NCBI GenBank assembly: GCA_015499985.1
Contig: JAAAUF010000254.1
Span: 787-39,643 of the forward strand
Reading direction: 5' to 3'
DNA from: Haplosporangium gracile
Lineage: Eukaryota > Mortierellomycota > Mortierellomycetes > Mortierellales > Mortierellaceae
DNA: 38,857 bases
The notes below the pieces were generated by a model that worked only from the letters and a program-made list of their open reading frames with translations, made no database searches and was not told the DNA's origin. Positions 32,941 to 38,857 of the stretch are shown piece by piece. Within the stretch, counting starts at the first letter, position 1; each line of letters opens with the position of its first letter. A program made the translations under genes and the position numbers.

Positions 32941-34742
32941 TTTGCTTTCCGAAAAAAGGAGTGCTTTTTCCTGCAGCAGCAACAGCGCAATGAATGGGGG
33001 CGTCAGAAAAAAAATGGGTTGCTGAATGGCATGGACTGGGTGTGGTAAAGCATGGCAAGGAGTTGAGATGTGTGAGAAGAGGAGAATGTGGGTGTGCTTG
33101 AGAGAACAATATAAGATACTGGAACATGCACCAACGAGTGGAATCAACGAGGCTGGCGGATTGGATTACAGGTAAAGAGAGCCAAAGACAAAGAGAAACA
33201 AGTAAAAAGGGGGTGAATGGACATGGAGCGGAAGGATGATGTTGAAAATGGATCCTGGACGTGGATGGTCTCCATTCATGCTAATGCGACCCGACACCCC
33301 AGACGGGTAAAAAAGAATCCTCCCTCCTTCCCTCCCTCACTCCCCTCCTACATCCCTCAAACTGTTGGAAGAAGAAGAAAAGAAGAAAAAGAAGTGGGCC
33401 ATCCTTAACTTCACCTCCTTTATTTCTTCGTTATTTTGTTTTGTCTGTTGCGGCCCTTCTTCCTCCTCCACTCCATGCTAATAAGAGGACAGCATAATAT
33501 GCAACCTCTTTTTTGCCTCGACGGTATTTTTCTCTCTTTGCTTGTATTTTACGGAGTCGTTTGAAGAGGGAGCTTGATGAATGACATTAAATGCATCTCA
33601 AAAAAAAGGGCGCTCTTGCACGGAAGTTTTTTGCTTGTTCTTTGTTTTGCTGTTGTCGTCGTTGCCTTTATGTTGTTCATGCCGCCTCTTCTCCAATCAC
33701 CAACGGCAATCGCATTGTTGTTTTTGTGCGATTGTCGCACACTGCCCTGAAAAGCAAGCTTGCTCAGCTATTCTTCCTATCTCACGGTCCTTCTGCTCAT
33801 GACCCTGAAAAAAGTGCAGTCCACCCGGTCGTCGTCTTCCCTCTTCCTTTTCTTTTGAGCCCTTCTTTGTATCTTGAACATACAAGCCTTTTTGTTATTG
33901 CTTTCTCTTTGTCTTTCTTCACTCCTTGTTCTTCCTCCCTTCTCTTCCCTCCTTTTTCCGCGTCTTCCTGCCTCTTCCTTACAACTCTTCCACCCCCCCT
34001 CTCCTGCTTTATCACTTTTTTTTTGCATTTGTATGCGTGCGTGTCCTTTCCTTTTGCCAACAAACAATCACCAACGATCAAGCCAGACCAGATCCATCCT
34101 CAGCTCTCAGATCTCTCCTCCCTCTCAATCGCGTCGACATTCATAAATAGTGCCCTCGCCCAAACTGCAACAAATGTCGTTTTTTTTCACAGCGTCCCAG
34201 TTGTCCCCTTTCAACAACAACAATGTAAAAATACCACCAACTACCCATGGGTATCATTTCATTCTTCCTTGACGCTATCTATTATCATTTTCACAAATAT
34301 TATTAATATTTTACCTGGATGGGACTTCATTGTTTTGTTATTGCATGGTTCATTTTTTTTTCTTCTCACCCACCCTACCCAACCACGCTCACTCCGTCTT
34401 TCTCTCCCCGTCTCTCTTTCTCTTTCGAGCCCCTCCTTTCTCGATCGAGTAAGAGAGAGATAAAGAGGAATATGTTCATTGCTGGGTGGACAGTGTCGAT
34501 CTACCTATTTATGAACAGAAATTAACCTTCGCCCCTTTCTTCACATTTTGTCTATTTCTTCACATTTTTAGATCTATCACCATCCTCTCGCTATACCCAC
34601 ATCCACTTCTACATCGAAATCACAAATCCTTCGTCAATTCCTCTTTCAAAAGCCTATCCCCGTCTCAGTGCCTATGTCCCTTGCTCGACCAGCTCCAGCA
34701 CTCCTTAGTAACCGCTCTGAACCCACTCAATTTATCCCCGCC
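32941..34742 (+). promoter_or_regulatory. Long upstream region of the intronless unknown gene
   Basis: After a purine-rich block (33000-33260) the plus strand is pyrimidine-rich from 33840 to 34050 and again from 34330 to 34450, like leaders of other genes in this window. A good 5' UTR intron candidate runs from the donor-like GA|GTAAGA (intron start ~34449) to the acceptor ATTTTTAG ending at 34571, with ATTAACC upstream as a branch point. The 290-codon ORF at 33591-34463 is low-complexity Ser/Leu/Phe/Pro and most likely non-coding. Confidence 0.45.
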
Positions 34743-35420
34743 ATGAACCCATCCACTTCCTTCGTACTCACCGCCGTGGGACTTTTGTCGCCCAAGATCA
34801 AGTGCCAGTCCGAGAACAAGAAGGAGTACTATACCTTCCAGTCGAAATCGGATGCAGTCAATCGCAACATGACGATCAAGGACACCAAGGGCAACCAGGT
34901 CTGCAAAGTCAAGAACAAGGGCGAGCATCTCCTCGATCTCTACCTGACCACCGATTCCAAGGATATCAACGTCCAGTTCCGAGACATGGTTGCCTTCAAG
35001 AAGGCAGTCGAGAAGAACGGTGCCAACGGAGCCAAGGTGCCAGTCATCTACCAACCCGGTGATGAAGACGACGAGCGCACAGATCCTCGCTATACCGAGG
35101 CACAGGGAAACACCAACATCTGCTGGGCTTTTGAGTTTGAGGGCCGTATCTACCAGTGGACTTCCGCCGGTGGTCACGGAATCCATGCTCCTCCAGGCTC
35201 GGATGTTCTTGTCTGCCACCAAACGGGAGCCGGTCCTGTCTCAAAGGTTGCCAAACTGGCCAGCAGCCACACCGGTGCCTCTGACAAGCTGACGGTCTCG
35301 AATGGAGCGACAGCAACAGTTCTCGACAAGAATGGTCTCCAGATCCTCCTCCTCACAAGCGTACTCAGTCTGATGGAGATTATGAACGATCGCAGCCGAG
35401 AGTTGATCGACTTTGACTAA
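34743..35420 (+). CDS. Intronless protein of unknown function, possible tubby/LURP-one-like fold
   Basis: One uninterrupted ORF of 225 residues with well-chosen codons (AAG, GTC, CTC, ATC dominate), suggesting strong expression. I chose ATG 34743 because its context (GCC ATG) is better than that of the in-frame ATG at 34674 (CCT ATG), which would add 23 residues. No signal peptide or membrane segment is clear. The N-terminal half (YYTFQSKSDAVNRNMTIKD, then TKGNQVCKVKNKGEHLLDLY) has the beta-strand/turn pattern of tubby C-terminal-like and LURP-one-like domains, in which a hydrophobic strand is followed by I.D..GN.V..V. That is a weak resemblance only. An acidic loop (GDEDDERTD) and a conserved-looking WAFEFEGRIYQWTSAGGHG follow. 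I do not recognise the gene. Confidence 0.75.
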   Translation: MNPSTSFVLTAVGLLSPKIKCQSENKKEYYTFQSKSDAVNRNMTIKDTKGNQVCKVKNKGEHLLDLYLTTDSKDINVQFRDMVAFKKAVEKNGANGAKVPVIYQPGDEDDERTDPRYTEAQGNTNICWAFEFEGRIYQWTSAGGHGIHAPPGSDVLVCHQTGAGPVSKVAKLASSHTGASDKLTVSNGATATVLDKNGLQILLLTSVLSLMEIMNDRSRELIDFD

Positions 35421-36202
35421 AGCAATCTCTGCCTTTCCTCTCTATCTCCTTCTCTCCCTCTGTCTTTCGCTCCTCTTCTCCTCCTCGTCAATCGTTATGC
35501 GTTTATTCGTATCACGTTTCGCGATTCGTTTTTATCTCCCCTTGTTCATCCCCTTTTTCTTCCTTCTTCATCTTTCCTCCGAATTGAAGAGGCCTTTTCC
35601 TTGTCTCTCTCTCTCTTGTGAGCCTGGAAAAACATTTTTTTTTCTTTGTCTAGGGGGAATCCCAAACAAAGCTATGCGCACAATTGAGTCAAATTGAGGA
35701 GCGGGAAGCGCCTCGTTCCATTTTTTTTTTGCTTGTTGTTGTGCGTATCTTGTTCTCCCCCTTTCTTTTTTATTTGAGAGACCTTTGCTCCATATCTCTC
35801 GCGAGTTGATATTTTTTTCTTCTTTTTCTGTGTATCTTTTGTTGACGCATCCGCCCCCTCACGTACCTGCTCTTCTTTATTTTGCCTTGTTCTGTCTTTA
35901 CCCTTCGTTGTCACGATTCTATATCCCTCGCTCTCTTTCGCCACTAAAAAACGACCTAGATACCTCTTTTGAAATAAAACAACCAAAAAAATGCTTTTGA
36001 CTGATCAAAAAATAACGCGTTTGCTGAGCTTATTTCTTGGACGCGCTGCTGAACTGATTGGAGTTGAGTGGCTTAGCAAAATCTGATCTGACAGGCAAAG
36101 AACGAGCGAACGAAGGGGGAAGGACTGATAAGAGAGGGAGAAGGGGCAAGATGAAAAGTTCACATTTACCTTTTTTAATCATCACTAAGCAACACAAAAC
36201 CA
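35421..36202. other. Intergenic: 3' flank of the unknown gene, PLP1 upstream
   Basis: From 35430 to 35940 this 782 bp is pyrimidine-rich on plus, consistent with a 3' UTR. From 36085 to 36150 it is purine-rich. A minus-strand ORF ends near 36030 behind an acceptor-like GCCTGTCAG; it is discussed among the findings. No gene is supported here. Confidence 0.5.
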
Positions 36203-37893
36203 ATGGCAGACATGAACACAACAGTAGCAGCACCAGGAGCAGGAGCACCAGGACATACCGGAGGAACGCCATCAGGAGCGGGACCTGTCCCAAGGTACCT
36301 GTCCTTCAAGTTGTTGCATTAAGAAGGTGTCGCCATCTATCCACATCTTGTTTCTCCGAAGTTTCCCAAGTTCTGGGGGGTGACAAGACTGGGGAAAGGG
36401 GACACTTCTGAGCATATAAAAGAATACTCGGTGGAATTGTACATAAGGGGATCTTAATATTCGTCATAATTGACTTATCTGGCATTCACATAAATTATAG
36501 CACAGGAACAGGATCGGAGAAGAGCAGCAGCCACCAAAAGCCCATCACCAACACCAACACCAGCAGCACCTACATCAAGAGCAGTCGGTACGTCGATGAC
36601 GATACCATCGACAAGGATGATGACGGCGAAGAGGCAGATCTGGATGACGACGAGTTGTTTGAGGAGCTCGAAAATGATGATTATCATATGGCCAGTTTCC
36701 GCGAGCAGCGCATCGAGGAGTTAAAAGAAGAGTAAGTATTCTTTCTTCATGATAGCTCCTTGCTTGTCTCGTTTCGCTCTCGGTGAATGCGAGTGTGAGA
36801 GAGTTCCAATTAACGCCTTTCTTCTTTTTTCTATCATTCCTCTGTATTGTAGGGTGGCAAAGAGAAAGATGATGATGGAGAGCGAAAGTGGAGTGTATAA
36901 GGATATCACGGACGAAAAGGAGGTTATGGATATTACAACCAAGACCAAGCACTGTGTCGTCCACTTTTATCACTCTGATTTCAGACGCTGCATGATTGTC
37001 GACAAGCATCTCGAGGTAACGTAAAGCGTGCGCCCTTCCTTTGCTAGGCAGTACAAGAGTCATAATCAGGGAGTGAATGAGACAACGCGACGATAACTGG
37101 ATCCAAAAACCAGGCAAAGCTGACCATAGTTGGCTACGGCGACTTACCAAAGGCGACAATACTTGTATATAACAACATATGGAAATGGTGGCAAAACAGT
37201 GGGGTTATTTAACTGATTAAAATTAGTCTGACTTCCGCCCCAGCCTGCGTCCAACTAACAGTGATACTCTCCCTGGTTTACAAATTCATATATAGACTCT
37301 GGCAATGAAGCACTTTAAGACAAAGTTTGTGAAAATCAAGGTCGAAAACGCCCCTTTTCTGGTGGAGAAGCTTCAAGTCAAGATCTTGCCCTGTGTCATC
37401 TCATTCGTTGATGGAATTGCAGTCGACAGGTAAGATAATCAAGCGATTATGAGGTTGTTACTGTCAAGTAACGTACAGGGATCTCATGGACAGGGTAGAG
37501 CAGGATATGGGGAAATGAATTTAAAATGAAACGACGAAGGGTAATTATTCGACAATAGGACCACATGCTGTGGAGAGACGAAGAGGTAGTGAAGATCTGG
37601 AAGGGAGAGAGAAACAGAGAGGCGAATGGAGAAGTGATGAAATGAAGGGAGCATAAATAACAGTCTTCTTTCTCATTCTTCTTTTTATTTACTATTGTTC
37701 TATCTATTTTAGGCTGATTGGATTCGAGGAACTGGGCAACACGGACAACTTTTCGACGGCGATGCTGGAGTTGCGGTACAAGACTGCCGGTGTGATTGAG
37801 GACGATAAAAAAATCGACCCGTCCAAGCTGAAAAAGAAGTCGATCTTTGGACGCGACTATGGGTCTGACGAAGGAACTGACGACGACTATTAA
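36203..37893 (+). CDS. PLP1: Thioredoxin-domain phosducin-like protein (TXNDC9 / Plp1)
   Basis: Five exons, 36203-36294, 36501-36731, 36853-37015, 37296-37429 and 37713-37893, join in phase to 266 residues. Residues ~50-107 are acidic (DDDELFEELENDDYHMASFR), then a short helix leads into the thioredoxin-like fold (~115-240): HCVVHFYHSDFRRCMIVDKH, KTKFVKIKVENAPFLVEKL, LPCVISFVDGIAVDR and GFEELGNTDNFSTAMLE. The tail ends GRDYGSDEGTDDDY, as TXNDC9 ends in an acidic stretch after a KKx.GxxYDSD motif. The redox CxxC is absent (FRRC keeps one Cys), as in the family. TXNDC9/Plp1 binds the CCT chaperonin and modulates actin and tubulin folding. Exon 1 (Ala/Gly/Pro-rich) is a fitted model: it keeps phase but has no family match. 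Confidence 0.88.
36415..36422 (+). promoter_or_regulatory. TATA-like TATAAAAG inside PLP1 intron 1
   Basis: TATAAAAG lies 79 bp before the first clearly conserved PLP1 exon (36501). By the present model it is inside intron 1, so it could mark a second transcription start, or mean that exon 1 is wrong. Confidence 0.25.
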
Positions 37894-38857
37894 TCGAAGC
37901 GCAGCAGAACCGAACATAGTATTTTTTGATATGCATTCACCGTACAGTAACCAATATCAAAAACAACAACAAACTACGTAGGCATTTCAGGTGTTGTTTT
38001 GAGAGGCGTAAGAGTTTTGTCTGATGGCGCCGCTGGAGGTACTTTGCAGGTTTACTTTATTCTGTGGGATTATCTAATAATAGGCAAGGTGTGGGGAGAA
38101 GAAGTCATGGAGGACGGCTTTTGTGGTGTTGGTGGTAGTGGTTATCGACTATGCTGTCTTTTTGTTACCTTTTGCACGCTGACTCTCCTTGTACTCAAAA
38201 GGAACTACAAGAGAGAAGAAAGACAGAAAAGTCAGAGACATGAGACGTTTACAATGAGTAAGACGAAAGTCGGACAGAGCGAAGACGAAGAGAGGGAACG
38301 AGTGAGTAAAAAATGTGAAAGCGGAAAGAAAAAAGAAGGTAGAGAAATAAGAGACAGAGAGACAGACAGAGGAGTGCACCTTTTGGATGCAAGAAACCCT
38401 TAACTCACCAAACCAATCTCCCTTGTTTAGCCCATGAGCCCTTTCTTCTTTTCTCTAAGGTATTCTTTTTCGGCGTTTCTCTTTTCGCACATTTGGATAC
38501 AAAAAATCGATTTTGGGGTTGGAATTGTAAAACAACATCGACCAGTCAAAGTGTGTATGGTGGATGTTGACATTTGGTTGTTGTTTGTGCAAGGTAGTTT
38601 GTTGTTCTTTGATTGGTCAATTGGTGGTTAATGTTGATACTGTTGATACTGTTGTTGTTGTTTTCTTTTGGTCTTCATCGTGTTCCTCCGGTTGAGTATT
38701 CCCTGGGTTGTATTCCGTTGAGAGTTTTTTTTTTTTCTTTTGGGCGAGAGAGCATAAAGTCAACAGAACTGCAAGAGACCAAAAAAAATAGACGGAGCAA
38801 ATGAGAGGGCGTAGCCTTTGTTTTTAGTTTGTCCTCTGATGTTTACTTACTCGTTTT
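37894..38857. other. End of window, no gene recognised
   Basis: These 964 bp after PLP1 hold no ORF with coding character. 38200-38380 is purine-rich on plus; if there is a minus-strand gene with this as its leader, its coding part is not apparent. A 9-bp tandem duplication (TGTTGATAC) is at 38632-38649, followed by TTG repeats. Confidence 0.5.
38632..38649. repeat. TGTTGATAC tandem duplication
   Basis: Two exact 9-bp copies, then TG TTG TTG repeats. Confidence 0.7.

Noticed and set aside
33591..34463. 290-codon plus-strand ORF
   Set aside because: Composition is almost wholly Ser/Leu/Phe/Pro from a pyrimidine-rich DNA strand, with no domain-like pattern. It lies where leader sequence of the next gene is expected.

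Overview
The window is a piece of a fungal nuclear genome. All the genes are eukaryotic, most are split by short introns (38 coding introns placed, nearly all GT-AG with CTAAC/CTAAT-like branch points), and neighbours lie on either strand without operons. Intron density, base composition, Gln-rich tracts and a TKL-type kinase fused to ankyrin repeats suggest an early-diverging fungus of the Mucoromycota, most likely Mortierella-like. That placement is inference; no marker gene is present. One 13-N assembly gap lies at 13215-13227.

Layout. (1) 119-3386, minus: UTP13/TBL3, a WD40 protein of the small-subunit processome. (2) 3868-4973, plus: mitochondrial ribosomal protein uS10m. (3) 5505-7513, plus: TIM44 of the mitochondrial import motor. 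(4) 7929-12175, minus: a 1339-residue protein with a poly-Gln N-terminus, a TKL-like kinase domain and C-terminal ankyrin repeats. (5) 13480-15196, minus: an AVEN homologue. (6) 16086-20943, plus: a GRAM-GRAM-TBC-EF-hand Rab GAP of the TBC1D8/9 and Gyp2/Mdr1 type. (7) 21085-22922, minus: a polytopic membrane protein with glutamate and histidine motifs like YhfC/CPBP intramembrane proteases. (8) 23399-26225, plus: VPS33, the SM protein of HOPS/CORVET. (9) 26226-34742: about 8.5 kb with no gene I can support. (10) 34743-35420, plus: an intronless ORF of unknown function. (11) 36203-37893, plus: a TXNDC9/Plp1-like thioredoxin-fold protein. The last 960 bases hold nothing recognisable.

How the genes relate. 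uS10m and TIM44 both serve mitochondria and lie in tandem; the Rab GAP and VPS33 both belong to endolysosomal membrane traffic. The other neighbours look functionally unrelated, as is normal for a fungal chromosome. UTP13/uS10m, AVEN/Rab GAP and membrane protein/VPS33 are divergent pairs sharing 480-890 bp promoters. TIM44/kinase and Rab GAP/membrane protein converge. Several genes have a pyrimidine-rich sense strand just before the start codon. I saw no transposons, tRNA genes, CRISPR or viral sequence.

The points most worth a second look are the YhfC-like membrane protein, the fungal AVEN homologue, the kinase-ankyrin-polyQ protein, and the large gene-poor region ahead of the unknown intronless gene. 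Exon boundaries were fitted by eye and checked for reading-frame phase; every multi-exon model sums to a whole number of codons.
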